From assembly GCA_019649675.1 (NCBI GenBank), contig BOWN01000003.1, forward strand, positions 229,325 to 293,324: DNA of 64,000 nt, written 5' to 3'. Made by a program: the position numbers and the translations under genes. A model generated the notes under the pieces. The model made no database searches and was not told where the DNA came from. It saw only the letters and a program-made list of their open reading frames with translations. Below, piece after piece: positions 8,283 through 18,281 of this stretch (the first letter of the stretch is position 1; every line of letters begins with the position of its first letter). Source of the stretch: Cryomorphaceae bacterium (GTDB taxonomy: Bacteria > Bacteroidota > Bacteroidia > Flavobacteriales > UBA7430).

Positions 8283-9702
8283 CTAAATCTGATTTAAATC
8301 AAAAACAACTGGGACCAAATAATATGTGATTAGAGTAAGTATAATTATAGAAATTATGTTTAACCAAAAACCAACTTTGATCATATCATGCATTTTAATG
8401 ACGCCTGACCCAAAAATAATTGCATTTGGAGGTGTTGCAACAGGAAGCATGAATGCACAAGAAGCTGCAATGGTAGCGCCAATCATTAAGATGTAGGGAT
8501 GTACATCTACCATGTATGCTAAAGAGATGAGTATAGGCAGTACAATAGATGTTGTTGCTAGATTGGAAGTGATTTCAGTTAAGAAGTTAACACCCGCTAC
8601 GATGCAAACAAGAAGTACAAAGAGACCAACATGCTCAAGTAAGTTAAGCTGACTTCCAAGCCATGAGGCTAATCCGGTACTACTAAATCCATTTGCAATC
8701 GAAATACCTCCTCCAAATAACAGTAATATACCCCAAGGTAGTTGCTCTGCTTCTTTCCAAGAAATTAATTTCGAGAATAGTCTTTTGATGGAATAAAAAT
8801 AGAAGAAGCATGGCGCAAAGAGCAATAATAGAATCGTTTAATTGAGGAATGAAATTTTGTAAGTAACTTCTACTGAGCCATGCTAAGACTGAAAGAACAA
8901 ATATGGTCAGTACTCTTTTTTCTTCAGTACTCATATCACCTAAATTTTTTAATTCTTCTTTTATTGTGGTAATCGATTGATTTTGTTCGTTACTAAAATC
9001 ATATGCGATTTTAGTTAAGTACACCCAACAAATTACAAGCAACAACATCGAGAAAGGTAGCCCAATTTTCATCCACTCTAAAAAGCCTAGCTCTATTTGA
9101 AATTCTTCTTGAATGTTTGCAGCCAAAATAAGATTGGGTGGTGTTCCAATTAATGTAGCAACCCCACCAATAGAAGCGCTAAAAGCAATGCTTAATAATA
9201 GTGCAACACTAAAATCTTTATTGTCTGTTTTTAATTGATTAATAATTGCCAGGCCTATGGGAAGCATCATAACAGTTGTGGCTGTGTTTGAAATCCACAT
9301 CGATAAAAAAGCGCAAGCAAGCATTACCCCTAAAATTATTTTTTTTTTACTGTCTCCAATTAAAGAAATAATATTAAGAGCAATTCGCTTGTGTAAGTTC
9401 CATTTTTCTATGGCAATAGCTAAAATGAAGCCGCCAATAAACAAATAAATGATAGGGTGGCTGTATCCTAAGACTGTTTCTCTCATCGAAAGTCCGCCAC
9501 TTAAGGGGAATAAAATAATTGGAAGTAGTGATGTTATGGCAATTGGAAAAGCTTCAGTGATCCACCAAACTGCAACCCATAGAGTAGAAGCAGCTATTGC
9601 TAAACCTTTTGACGATAGGGATTCTGGTTTTATAAAAAAGTATAAAATAATAAATAGAAATGGACCCAAAAATAGCCCAATATTTTTTTTTGACATACCC
9701 AT
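8283..9702 (-). CDS. SLC13/DASS-family sodium:dicarboxylate symporter (one frame change)
   Basis: This is an inner-membrane secondary transporter of the divalent-anion:Na+ symporter family (succinate, malate, citrate or sulfate in known members). Segment 1 (9702 to about 8765) has WWITEAFPIAITSLLPIILF, the first SNT signature in MWISNTATTVMMLPIG, and GVATLIGTPPNLILA. Segment 2 (about 8765-8283) has SWKEAEQLPWGILLLFGGG, the second signature ITSNLATTSIVLPI and MLPVATPPNAIIFGSG. Two helical-hairpin SNT motifs plus the paired T-P-P-N motifs make the family clear. The break lies near 8763 in taatttctt and looks like an indel error. It starts 4 bases after the esterase lipoprotein gene, so the two are probably one operon. 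Confidence 0.9.
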
Positions 9703-9706
9703 AGAT

Positions 9707-10621
9707 CTAGTTATACAATAATTCGCAGGCTACTCCAGCCATAATACTATATTGATGTCCAACATTTGGTACAGTTTGAAATTGCCAATTAAATGGACTG
9801 TTTATTTCGCTTGCTATATTTTGAGATTCATTAAAAAAGTGCTCTGCACGTGCAAGTCTATGTGCACCTTGAAGTTCAGCTTCATCTGTATGTCTTAAAC
9901 TTGGTGCGTTAGGATCATTATCTTCAGTTCCAACAATAACATAAATGTTTTTGAAAAAAAACTCCTCTAAAATATTATTTGAATAAATGAATGGTCCTTT
10001 ATTTAACCCATATGGGAAATCAATGGATATATTGGGAACAGTATACCAACCTGCAGCAGATAGAATTACCTTATTAGTTTTATTAGTTGGTTTAAATAGT
10101 ATGAAACGATGGGCAACTTGGGAACCAGCAGAATGTCCAAATAAGTCATATCTAGAAGTTTCATTATCAGTTAAGTCTCTAACATAATCAAATATTGGAT
10201 CGAGAACTGATATAGTCCAGTCCGATTCTTCATTAAGAGTGGATTCTGACGGATTGTCTCCATCATCAAAAATATTAGCTAAATTGTAAGCATCTCCACC
10301 GGGGAAATCAATATCATTAAACTCTGGCACAACAACAATAAATCCCAACTGCTCAGATTTAGTAACAAAGGCATCTCGATATTGGGCGGCATTTCTGCCA
10401 CTGCCATGAAGTACGAATAAGATAGGTGTTTGTGTGTTAATATTTTCTGGAACATGGTAAAAAACATTCATCGGTTTGTCAGCAAGTGGCAAATACGAAT
10501 CAAAGACAAAAGAACTTGTTCCAGTAATTAAAGGATCTGAATCTGAGGTAATTGGAGCGTTATTTTTATCACATGATAAAATAAACAAAGTAAAAACAAT
10601 AATAATTTTAAAAGGCTTCAT
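9707..10621 (-). CDS. Alpha/beta-hydrolase esterase lipoprotein
   Basis: This is a 304-residue lipoprotein: MKPFKIIIVFTLFILSCDKNN carries a lipobox ending at Cys17. The hydrolase domain shows the oxyanion-hole segment PILFVLHGSGRNAAQYRDAF, the nucleophile elbow LFGHSAGSQVAH (Ser in GHSAG), an acid region near VIVGTEDNDPNAPSLRH and the histidine in VPNVGHQYS. The family resembles feruloyl/PHB-type esterases. It is closely similar, segment by segment, to the esterase domain inside the 23.3-26.6 kb protein. Downstream, 4 bases away, is a dicarboxylate transporter, so released acids might be its substrate; this is inference. A good promoter lies upstream. Confidence 0.85.
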   Translation of the reverse strand: MKPFKIIIVFTLFILSCDKNNAPITSDSDPLITGTSSFVFDSYLPLADKPMNVFYHVPENINTQTPILFVLHGSGRNAAQYRDAFVTKSEQLGFIVVVPEFNDIDFPGGDAYNLANIFDDGDNPSESTLNEESDWTISVLDPIFDYVRDLTDNETSRYDLFGHSAGSQVAHRFILFKPTNKTNKVILSAAGWYTVPNISIDFPYGLNKGPFIYSNNILEEFFFKNIYVIVGTEDNDPNAPSLRHTDEAELQGAHRLARAEHFFNESQNIASEINSPFNWQFQTVPNVGHQYSIMAGVACELLYN

Positions 10622-10642
10622 GTTTTTATATTAATAAGTGCT

Positions 10643-10675
10643 CAAATTTAAGCTTTAACTAATATATTTGTCAAA
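10643..10675 (-). promoter_or_regulatory. Bacteroidetes-type promoter of the esterase-transporter operon
   Basis: On the reverse strand TTTG (10675-10672) is followed after 21 bases by TAAATTTG (10650-10643), matching the -33 TTTG / -7 TAnnTTTG pattern. The predicted start lies about 15 bases before the ATG at 10621. Confidence 0.6.
10663..10670 (+). promoter_or_regulatory. Possible -7 element for the LTD lipoprotein gene
   Basis: TATATTTG matches TAnnTTTG, 34 bases before the GTG start at 10705. It lies between the two boxes of the opposite promoter, so the divergent genes may share control. No clear -33 box is seen. Confidence 0.35.
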
Positions 10676-10704
10676 ATTTCAAATTTACTTTTAAAATTTA
10701 TATC

Positions 10705-11565
10705 GTGAAAAAATATTTTGGTTACCTCTCTCTCTCATTAATCTTAATTTCGTGTGAAACAAATGATGTAATTGCAAACTTGGGTTGTACAGATCCTTTA
10801 GCATGTAATTATGATGCTGAGGCATTTGATGACAATGGTTCTTGTACTTATGACAATGAATGTGTTGATTGTGATGGTTTTGTGATTGATTCTGATCAAG
10901 ATGGAGTTGGCGATTGTGATGAAGTGGAAGGATGTACAGATTCATTAGCTTGTAATTATAATCCTAGTGTAAGTGACGACGATGGCTCTTGTGAATATGC
11001 TCTTGAAGGATTTGATTGTGAAGGTAACTCTGTTGTTGATATGTTAATCATTAATGAAGTTTTGTATGATCCATCAAATGTGGGTCTTGATGGAGATGCA
11101 AACTCAAATGGTGCTTATGTTCATGATGATGATGAGTTTGTTGAACTAGTAAATGGCTCTTCATCTCCGATTGACTTGTCGGGTTATATGTTTTTTGACA
11201 CAGAAGCTCTTGGTACTTCTTCACCAGCTCATATAGTCCCGGAAAATACTATTTTGCTCCCCGGAAAAGCATTTGTTTTATTTGGAGGAGGAGATTTGAG
11301 TACCTTTGCTAGTGATTTTGGAGGAGCACTTGTTCAAATTTGTTCTAATCAACCAATAAATCTAAACAATGGAGGTGATATTCTTACCATTCAAGATGCT
11401 CAGGGTAATACTTTGTTAGAATTTGATGTTGAGCCTCTATCAAATAATCCTAATGAATCTTATACAAGATATCCTGATGTGACTGGTGATTTTGTTCAAC
11501 ACGCAGGTGCTGTTGATGGCATCTTATATTCTCCCGGAACGCGAGTTGATGGTACAAGTTTCTAA
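10705..11565 (+). CDS. LTD-domain lipoprotein with two DDGSC repeats
   Basis: This 286-residue lipoprotein starts at GTG 10705 (MKKYFGYLSLSLILISCETND, lipobox Cys at about 17). Two GC...DDGSC-type repeats follow (LGCTDPLACNYD and EGCTDSLACNYNPSVSDDDG), joined by an acidic calcium-site-like segment (DSDQDGVGDCDEVE). The C-terminal half is a canonical lamin-tail domain: MLIINEVLYDPS, DDEFVELVNGSSSPIDLSGY, PGKAFVLFGGGD, and LEFDVEPLSNNPNESYTRYPDVTGDF. Such domains sit on the surface of Bacteroidetes and are thought to bind DNA or glycans; the ligand here is unknown. It ends 3 bases before dcuC, which may therefore be transcribed with it. Frame is intact. Confidence 0.85.
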   Translation: MKKYFGYLSLSLILISCETNDVIANLGCTDPLACNYDAEAFDDNGSCTYDNECVDCDGFVIDSDQDGVGDCDEVEGCTDSLACNYNPSVSDDDGSCEYALEGFDCEGNSVVDMLIINEVLYDPSNVGLDGDANSNGAYVHDDDEFVELVNGSSSPIDLSGYMFFDTEALGTSSPAHIVPENTILLPGKAFVLFGGGDLSTFASDFGGALVQICSNQPINLNNGGDILTIQDAQGNTLLEFDVEPLSNNPNESYTRYPDVTGDFVQHAGAVDGILYSPGTRVDGTSF

Positions 11566-11568
11566 CAT

Positions 11569-12960
11569 ATGAATTTCTTAGGCCCCATTTTAGGTTTATT
11601 GATTCTTTGCTATTCGGTATTACTGATCGTTAGGAAGGTGAACCCTTATGCAGTTCTTCTTTTTTCAGGTCTTGTTATGTTGCTTTTGGCTTGGTGCCTT
11701 GAGTTAAATGTACCTGTGGTTAAAAAAACAACAGGATCTCAGCTACTTGATTTTTTTAGATTGATAAAAGAAGCCTTTGCAAAAACAAATGCTGGGGTGG
11801 GTTTGATGATTATGTCTATAGGAGGCTTTGTTGCATATATTAAGCATATTGGTGCTTCCTCAGCATTGGTAAATTTGGCAATCAAACCATTGTCTTTATT
11901 TAAAAAGAAGCCTCAGTTGCTTGCTGTTATGGTAATTCCAATAGGTCAGCTTTTATTTATCTGTATTCCATCTGCGGCAGGCTTGGGTTTATTGTTAATG
12001 GCATCTGTATTTCCTATTCTGATAAAACTAGGTGTTTCTAGAATCTCAGCCGCGTCTGTAATTACTGCTTGTACTGCATTTGGTATAGGCCCTGCATCTG
12101 CCATTACTACTCAAGCTTCTGAAATTGTATCCCAACCAGTTATTTCGTATTTCATTGAGTCGCAAATTCCACTAGTTTATATTTTATCTATGATTCTTAC
12201 AGTAAGCTATTATTTTGTGAATAGTTATTTTGATAAAAAAAAAGCTTCGAGCTCTTATATTCAAGATGAGATTCTGTTTTCTGATGAACAAATGTTAGAT
12301 GAGTCCGTTGAAAAAGTACCAAAGTTATATGCACTTATACCCGTACTTCCACTTTTATTTTTAATAGTATTCTCTAACTTATTTGATTTTTTTAATGATC
12401 CTATATTACTCGACACCACTACATCAATGTTTATGAGTTTAATTATTGCAATGTTATTTGAGTTGGTTAGAACAAAAAGTATATTGCATGTTTTTGACTC
12501 TTTGACTGTTTTTTGGCATGGCATGGGTAATATTTTTAAAACCGTAGTGACTTTAATTATAGTCGCTGATGTTTTCTCCAAAGGGCTAATTGCACTTGGC
12601 GTAATTGATGCTTTAGTTTTTGCTTCTCAAAATATTGGTTTTGGTGTTATTGGAATTGCTGTTATTATGACCTTGTTAATATTTGTTTCTTCCATTATTA
12701 TGGGTAGCGGAAATGCATCATTTTTTGCTTTTGCGCCCTTGAGCTCTAAAATTTCAGAGACTTATGAAGTGTCTAGTTCGCTCTTTGTACTGCCTATGAA
12801 TTTGTCGGCTTCTATGGGGAGAACTGTTTCGCCAATATCAGGTGTTTTAATTGCAGTATCAGAATTAGCTGGTATTTCGCCAATTGATATTGTTAAAAGA
12901 AATGCAATTCCTTTTGGGATCAATATCTTTATGTTATTAATCTTACATTTTGTCTTATGA
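11569..12960 (+). CDS. dcuC: DcuC-family C4-dicarboxylate carrier
   Basis: This 463-residue inner-membrane carrier is about the length of DcuC (about 460). It has around 12 hydrophobic segments and the family stretches GVGLMIMSIGGFVAYIKHIG, PIGQLLFICIPSAAGLGLLL, TACTAFGIGPASAITTQASE, SSIIMGSGNASFFAFAPL and PMNLSASMGRTVSPISGVLIA. DcuC-like carriers exchange or take up succinate, fumarate, malate or aspartate. The iadA start codon overlaps its stop as ATGA, so the two are translationally coupled. Next to an isoaspartyl dipeptidase the likely cargo is aspartate or a related acidic compound, which is inference from context. Frame is intact. Confidence 0.87.
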   Translation: MNFLGPILGLLILCYSVLLIVRKVNPYAVLLFSGLVMLLLAWCLELNVPVVKKTTGSQLLDFFRLIKEAFAKTNAGVGLMIMSIGGFVAYIKHIGASSALVNLAIKPLSLFKKKPQLLAVMVIPIGQLLFICIPSAAGLGLLLMASVFPILIKLGVSRISAASVITACTAFGIGPASAITTQASEIVSQPVISYFIESQIPLVYILSMILTVSYYFVNSYFDKKKASSSYIQDEILFSDEQMLDESVEKVPKLYALIPVLPLLFLIVFSNLFDFFNDPILLDTTTSMFMSLIIAMLFELVRTKSILHVFDSLTVFWHGMGNIFKTVVTLIIVADVFSKGLIALGVIDALVFASQNIGFGVIGIAVIMTLLIFVSSIIMGSGNASFFAFAPLSSKISETYEVSSSLFVLPMNLSASMGRTVSPISGVLIAVSELAGISPIDIVKRNAIPFGINIFMLLILHFVL

Positions 12961-14086
12961 TTTTACTTAAGAATGCAAATGTTTACGATCCGTCTCACAT
13001 CGGTAAAAAAGATATACTTTAGGTGGGGGCAAAATTCTTTTGATATCTGATAATATAGATTCTGTTTCAAATGTTAAAGTCATTGACATAGAAAATAAGT
13101 ATTTAGTTCCAGGGTTTATTGATCAGCATGTTCACTAACAGGTGCTGGAGGTAAGCACGGTTTTGCTTCTATGACACCAGAGATTAAGGTCACTGATCTT
13201 GTAAAAAATGGTATTACATCAGTAGTTGGACTTCTGGGTACTGATGGAGCTACACGAAGTTTAAAATCTTTATATGCAAAAGTTAAAGCCTTAAATCAAG
13301 AAGGTATTTCTGCATTTATGCATACAGGTTATTATGGAATAGATCCTGTTCATTTAATGAAGAATGTACAAGAAGATCTTATATATATAGATGCTGTTTT
13401 AGGTTGTAAAATTGCTATTTCAGATATTCGCTCTTCTTATCCTTCGGATCGAGAACTTTTGAGACTTCTACGGGAAGTTAAAGTTGGTGGAATGATTGCT
13501 CGTAAAAAGGGTATTCTCCATGTCCATTTGGGTAATTTAAAATCTAAGATGGATCCACTATTTCGAATTGGTAAAAGATTATCAATTTCCTATTGAGCAT
13601 ATTTCTCCTACCCATGTTGGACGTACAGAAGATCTTTTTGAGCATGCTATTGAATTTGCTAAAATGGGTGGGGTTATTGATATAACTACTGGTGCATCTA
13701 AATATACTGAGCCATATAAAGCAGTTTTACATGCCTTAAATAAAGGTGTTAAATTTAGTAATTTAACATTCAGTAGTGATGGAAATGCGGGTCTTGATAA
13801 ATTAGATGATCAAGGTCATTTAATAGGATTCCGGTGTGCGCCTATATCTGAGAGCTTCAATCAAGTAAAACATCTTTTAAATGAAGGATGTAAATTAGAA
13901 GAAGCAATTTCATTAATTACACTAAACCCTGCAATAAACTTAGGCCTCAACCACAAAGGAAGAATAAATGAAGGTGCGGATGCTGATCTTTGTGTTCTAG
14001 ATGATTCATATTCGATAACGGATGTTTTTGCGCAAGGATGTTCTGTGATGCAAAACGGAGAATTAATTGTTAAAAATAGTTTCTAG
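12957..14086 (+). CDS. iadA: Isoaspartyl (beta-aspartyl) dipeptidase (several frame changes)
   Basis: This is a zinc amidohydrolase that cleaves beta-aspartyl dipeptides. It starts MILLKNANVYDPSHIG at the ATGA overlap with dcuC. After two or three indels near 13019-13035 and one at 13137 comes the metal-binding loop FIDQHVH..TGAGGKHGFASM, then VKNGITSVVGLLGTDGATRS, KALNQEGISAFMHTGYYG, GCKIAISDIRSS and HVHLGN. After another indel near 13570 comes ISPTHVGRTEDLFEHAIEFA, GGVIDITTGAS, FSSDGNAG (catalytic Asp), ALS-type metal-pathway tail LITLNPAINLGLNHKGRI and GADADLCVLDD. The metal ligands and catalytic aspartate are kept, and total length matches about 380-390 residues, so the breaks are probably consensus errors. 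Confidence 0.88.
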
Positions 14087-15433
14087 TGAAAAATAAGTCA
14101 TTACTTTTCTACATAGTTTTAAATATATGTTCACTTTCAGTTAATGGTCAAAATAGTGTCTTAGATCATTATAATTTTGGCGAAGGTTTAAATTTTGTTA
14201 ATGATAATGGTTCGAGTCTTAAAATTCGGGGGTATTTTCAACCTTATTTTGATGCTAAAATGTATTCTGATACACTTGGAGACTCTTTTTGGAATAGAAG
14301 GTCAACCAATCCGGATTATCGCTCTAGAATTCGAAGACTAAGAATTAGAATTACTGGTAAGTCTGCGAATGAGCGAATTTCATATAAATTTCAGACAGAT
14401 TTAACTGGTAATAATGAGGTAGATGGTGTTTCTAATGGTCTTTTATTAGATGCATGGGTGGCATATAACATAACTAAACGCATAAAACTTTCTTTTGGTC
14501 AGCGTGGAACTCCAACTGATAATAGAGAGCTTTCAATGGGGTCTAATGCGCTTCAATTGATTGAACGAAGTAAAGTTACTTCTGCATTTTCGTCAATTCG
14601 AGAATTTGGTTTTTTCCTTGATGGAACTATTAAAACTCGCTCCCCAACGTTACTTAAAACCTTCTCTTGTCATAACAAATGGAGATGGAATAAATGGACT
14701 TACTCAAGATCGTGGGGGTTTAAAATATGGAGGTAGATTGGATGTGCTGCCCTTTGGTTTGTTTACCAATTTTGGTCAGTTTAGACAGGCAGATATTGTT
14801 AGAGAAAATAGTCCAAAGCTTATTTTTGGTGGTTATTACAGCTACAATGACGGTATGAGTAGTAGAAGAGGAAGGACTAGTGGAGATATCATTTTCTTAA
14901 ATAATGACTTAGAAGAGTCACTACCAGATTATGAAAAATACGGCTTTGATTTTCTGTTTAAATTTAAAGGGTTCTCAATGTTAGGTGAATATGTAAAGTC
15001 AAGATCATACTTACCATCAGATATTGAGTATTACGTTAGAAACGATGGGTCACTTTCTACTGGAATTACCATTAATGATTCCAACTATCCAAATAATAAA
15101 TTAATGCTAGGACAAGGATATAATATTCAATTGGGATATGTTTTTAGAAATAGAACTTCTCTTGATTTAAGATATTGTCACCTAGATGCCGATGATAATT
15201 CTTTTCTTAATAATAATACGTTTTATAACCGGCCCAATTATTACACTTTTGGTTTAACTAAATATCTGAGCAGAAGATATGGTTTTAAAATTCAAGGCTC
15301 TGTAACATTTATCGAGTTAGGTGAAGGTGCTAATGCGAATGTTCATTCTGGAAATGAGTTAGAACCTTATAACAGACCACTGGTTTCTGGTCATGAAATA
15401 ATTTATCGATTTATGACAACATTTTCATTCTAG
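14086..15433 (+). CDS. Outer-membrane porin, phosphate-selective-porin-like (first copy; one frame change)
   Basis: This is a beta-barrel protein of about 448 residues, starting at GTG 14086, which overlaps the iadA stop by one base. The signal peptide is MKNKSLLFYIVLNICSLSVNGQ. The body shows alternating amphipathic strands such as SLKIRGYFQPYFDAKMY, RSRIRRLRIRITGKSANERI, KFQTDLTGN, LLLDAWVAYNITKRIKLSFG and KYGGRLDVLPFGLFTNFGQF, ending in an aromatic terminal strand (YRFMTTFSF). The pattern is that of OprO/OprP-like porins. A frame change near 14635 (aaaactcg) splits the gene. Position after dcuC and iadA suggests it admits peptides or dicarboxylates rather than phosphate; that is inference. 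Confidence 0.8.
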
Positions 15434-15435
15434 AT

Positions 15436-16963
15436 ATGCTGAAATATTTAGTTACATATTTTTTATTTTTTTATTCTTTGGTTTGTTTAGGGCAGATTTC
15501 TTCTCAATCAAAGAAAATTACAAATAAATATTTCCCTAATCCTGAAATAGAAATCAATACCCCTGCTTTTAAAAAGAAAAGGGTTATACAAATCATAAGG
15601 AAATGATGGAATATTTAACTACTTATTCAGAAGAATTTCCTAATATTTGTTCTATTGATTTTATTGGAGAAAGCCAAAAAGGTAAGCCTATACCTCAATT
15701 TCGACTCACTGGTGAAAGCAAAAATAGAAAGATTAAGGTTTGGATTCAAGGTGGTCTTCATGGGGATGAGCCAGCAGGTACAGAAAGTATTTTTTATCTC
15801 ATAGATCAACTCTTAAATGATAGTATTCATTTGTTAAATCATTTAGATATATCTATTGTGCCTATGGCAAATATCGATGGTTATGAAAGTCATGATCGTT
15901 ATGCAGCAAATGGTTTGGATTTAAATCGTGATCAAACAAAATTAATGGCTAAAGAAAGTGTTTGTTTAAAACAAGCCTTCAGTGATTTTGGTCCCCATGT
16001 CGCATTAGATCTTCATGAATACAGACCTTTAGAAGAGATTTTACTCTTTTGGGAGAGTATGGGGTAACAAATTATTATGATGTGATGTTTTTATATTCAG
16101 GTAATTTAAATGTTCCATCAAAAATTAGGGAGTTTACCCAATCAGCATTTGTTCAGCCTGCAGTCCAAGTTTTGAATCATTTTAAGTATAATTCGCATGA
16201 TTATTTTTCTACTCAAAAGGTACATGGTGAAGTTCAATTTAAACAAGGATCAAATAATTCACGATCAAGTGCTACTTCTTTTGCTTTAAGTAATTGTATT
16301 TCTTCTTTGATTGAAATTAGAGGCGTCGGTATTGGAAAGACTTCATTCAAAAGACGCGTTCACTCAGCTTATTTAGTTTCTATGTCTTATTTAACTTCCG
16401 CCTATGAAAATCGATATACTTTATTTGAGATGTTATCTTTTCAATGAACAGGAAAGCTTAGAGATTCTGTTATTGTAGAATCTGTGCCCAAAAAAATAAT
16501 TCAAGATATTAAAATGATTGATGTGTATACCACAAATCTTATCAATATAAGTGCTAAAACAAACGATGCACTTCAATCTTCATCGACCCACTCCAGGCCT
16601 GCTCCTACTGCGTATATTATTCCAAAAACAAAAAAAGATTTGGTCGACAAGCTTCAAGTTTTGGGTTTACATGTTGATGAATTGTCTAAGGATAAAAAGT
16701 TAGAGGTAGATGCTTATTATGTTAATGAGCTTGAGAGAGAAGATTTTAAATATGAGGGTGTGTTTCGGCAATATGTGAAGACACAAACTGATATGATAAT
16801 TAAAGATTTTGAAATGGGTGATTATATCATTTCTATGAAACAGAAAAATTCGGCTTTAGCAATAGAAGTTCTTGAGCCAGAAGCACCTAATAGTTTTATA
16901 TCGTTTGGGTTAATAAAAACAGAACTTAATCATGAACTCCCTATTTATCGTTACTATGAAAAA
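15436..16963 (+). CDS. M14-family zinc carboxypeptidase (several frame changes, stop not seen)
   Basis: This is a secreted metallopeptidase: MLKYLVTYFLFFYSLVCLGQ is a signal peptide. Motifs of M14 are clear: IQGGLHGDEPAGTES (HxxE zinc ligands), MANIDGYE, YAANGLDLNRDQ (substrate-binding Asn-Arg), ALDLHEYRP (third zinc ligand) and the general base in SSLIEIRGVGIGK. It ends near PIYRYYEK, a common terminus in this family. Frames change near 15580 (aaaaagaaaa), 16055 and 16445. The last frame runs without a stop into the next porin (ATG 16964) through an A6 run, so either a base is missing or the two are joined. It would trim peptides in the periplasm or outside the cell. Confidence 0.82.
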
Positions 16964-18171
16964 ATGCATTTTAGTAAAATTCTTTTAGTAGTTTATTTGT
17001 TATCCAATTTAGTAGATACAAATTCTTATGGTCAAAGTACTTCAAGCTATGAGTTTGGTAGTGGTTTACATTTTGAATCTAGTGATCAGAATTATCAGTT
17101 TGATTTAGGCGGGCTTTTGTTGCCTTATATTTCATACGAGTCTATCAATGATGAAACTGTTAATATGTTTTATGGTTCTAAAAGAACCTTTTTCACTTCA
17201 AAGCCAATTCTGAAAAAGAAAATGTTTCGGCTTATTTTTTAACTGATTTTTCATCAAATAACCCGCTTTTAGAAGCATGGGTTTCCTATAAGCCAGTGGA
17301 TAGACTATCATTTACATTTGGTCAATTTCGATCAATTGCAAACAATAGAGAAATGTTGATTTTTGAAAATAGTCTTGCTAATTTTAGTCGTAGTCTTTTA
17401 AGTCAAACATTTAATGCAACAGGGAGAGAGTTTGGTTTAAAATGCTCTTACATGATTGGTCATTCAGATTTTTCACTCATTCCTATGATTCAAATTACCA
17501 GTGGAGATGGTTTAAATTCTTTTGGCGTTGATTCTAGAGACGTTGATCTTGGTGGTCTTAAGTATGCTTCTAGAATTGATTTTTATCCTTTAGGTTTGTT
17601 TAAAGAGGGTCAAGTTCAATCTTTAAATGATTACGCACATGAAGAATCCTTAAAGCTTGTAATTGGTGCTGCTGCCAGCTATAATGATGGTGCTAGCAAT
17701 TCTGTTGGAGAGGGACACGGAGATTTCTATTTGTATAATAATTTAAATCAGGTCATGTTGCCTGATTACCGTGAATTAAATTTTGATTTTCTATCTAAAT
17801 ACAAGGGTTTTAGCTTTATGGGAGAGTATTCGATTTCGACTGCTACCGGTTTAGAAGGATTAGTTACCGAATCACTTATTCAAGAGCTTCAGCCTACAGA
17901 AATATCAACCTATTTAGCACTGGGTACAGGCTTGACTATGCATGTTTTTTACACTTCAAAAAAAGGATATTCAATAGGTTTTATTAACTCTTCTATTACA
18001 TCTGAATTTGAAAATGAAAATAGTATTGTAAAAGATTCTAATCTTAAAAGTTTAGTTCTGTCTAAAAGAATTAAAGACAGTGCAGTTGTCATTCAAAATT
18101 CTTTTGATGTTTTAAAAATATCAGATGTAAATACGTTTACTTATCAGTTCTTAGTTCAGCTAGAATTTTAA
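16964..18171 (+). CDS. Outer-membrane porin (second copy; one frame change)
   Basis: This barrel protein of about 400 residues is related to the porin at 14.1-15.4 kb. The signal peptide is MHFSKILLVVYLLSNLVDTNSYGQ, followed by SSYEFGSGLHFESSDQNYQF and, after a frame change near 17198-17203, ANSEKENVSAYFLTDFSSNN, LLEAWVSYKPVDRLSFTFGQF, GGLKYASRIDFYPLGLFKEG, LVIGAAASYNDGASNS and FDFLSKYKGFSFMGEYSIS. The shared strand order, and the matching stretches (LPDY, FDFL, FKGFS, YNDG) in both porins, show they are paralogs flanking the carboxypeptidase. Substrate unknown. The final residues VQLEF form a typical terminal strand. About 110 AT-rich bases follow before the next gene. Confidence 0.8.
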
Positions 18172-18281
18172 TTATAATTTAACAAAAAGTTCTAAATTCT
18201 TAGTTAGAAAAATTGTATATTAGAGCTCAAATTTTAAAAATAAACTTTAACCAAACTAAATTTTCTTAATCCCCCTTTGTT

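Noticed and set aside
9257..9721. Forward-strand frames of 63 and 90 codons
   Set aside because: Antisense to the intact part of the SLC13 transporter, which has clear family motifs.
12261..12581. Reverse-strand frame of 106 codons
   Set aside because: Antisense to intact dcuC; composition is typical of a shadow of a membrane protein gene.
12957..16963. iadA and the M14 carboxypeptidase as true pseudogenes
   Set aside because: Catalytic and metal-binding residues are all kept and single-base corrections restore full family length, so consensus error is the simpler explanation, although decay is not excluded.
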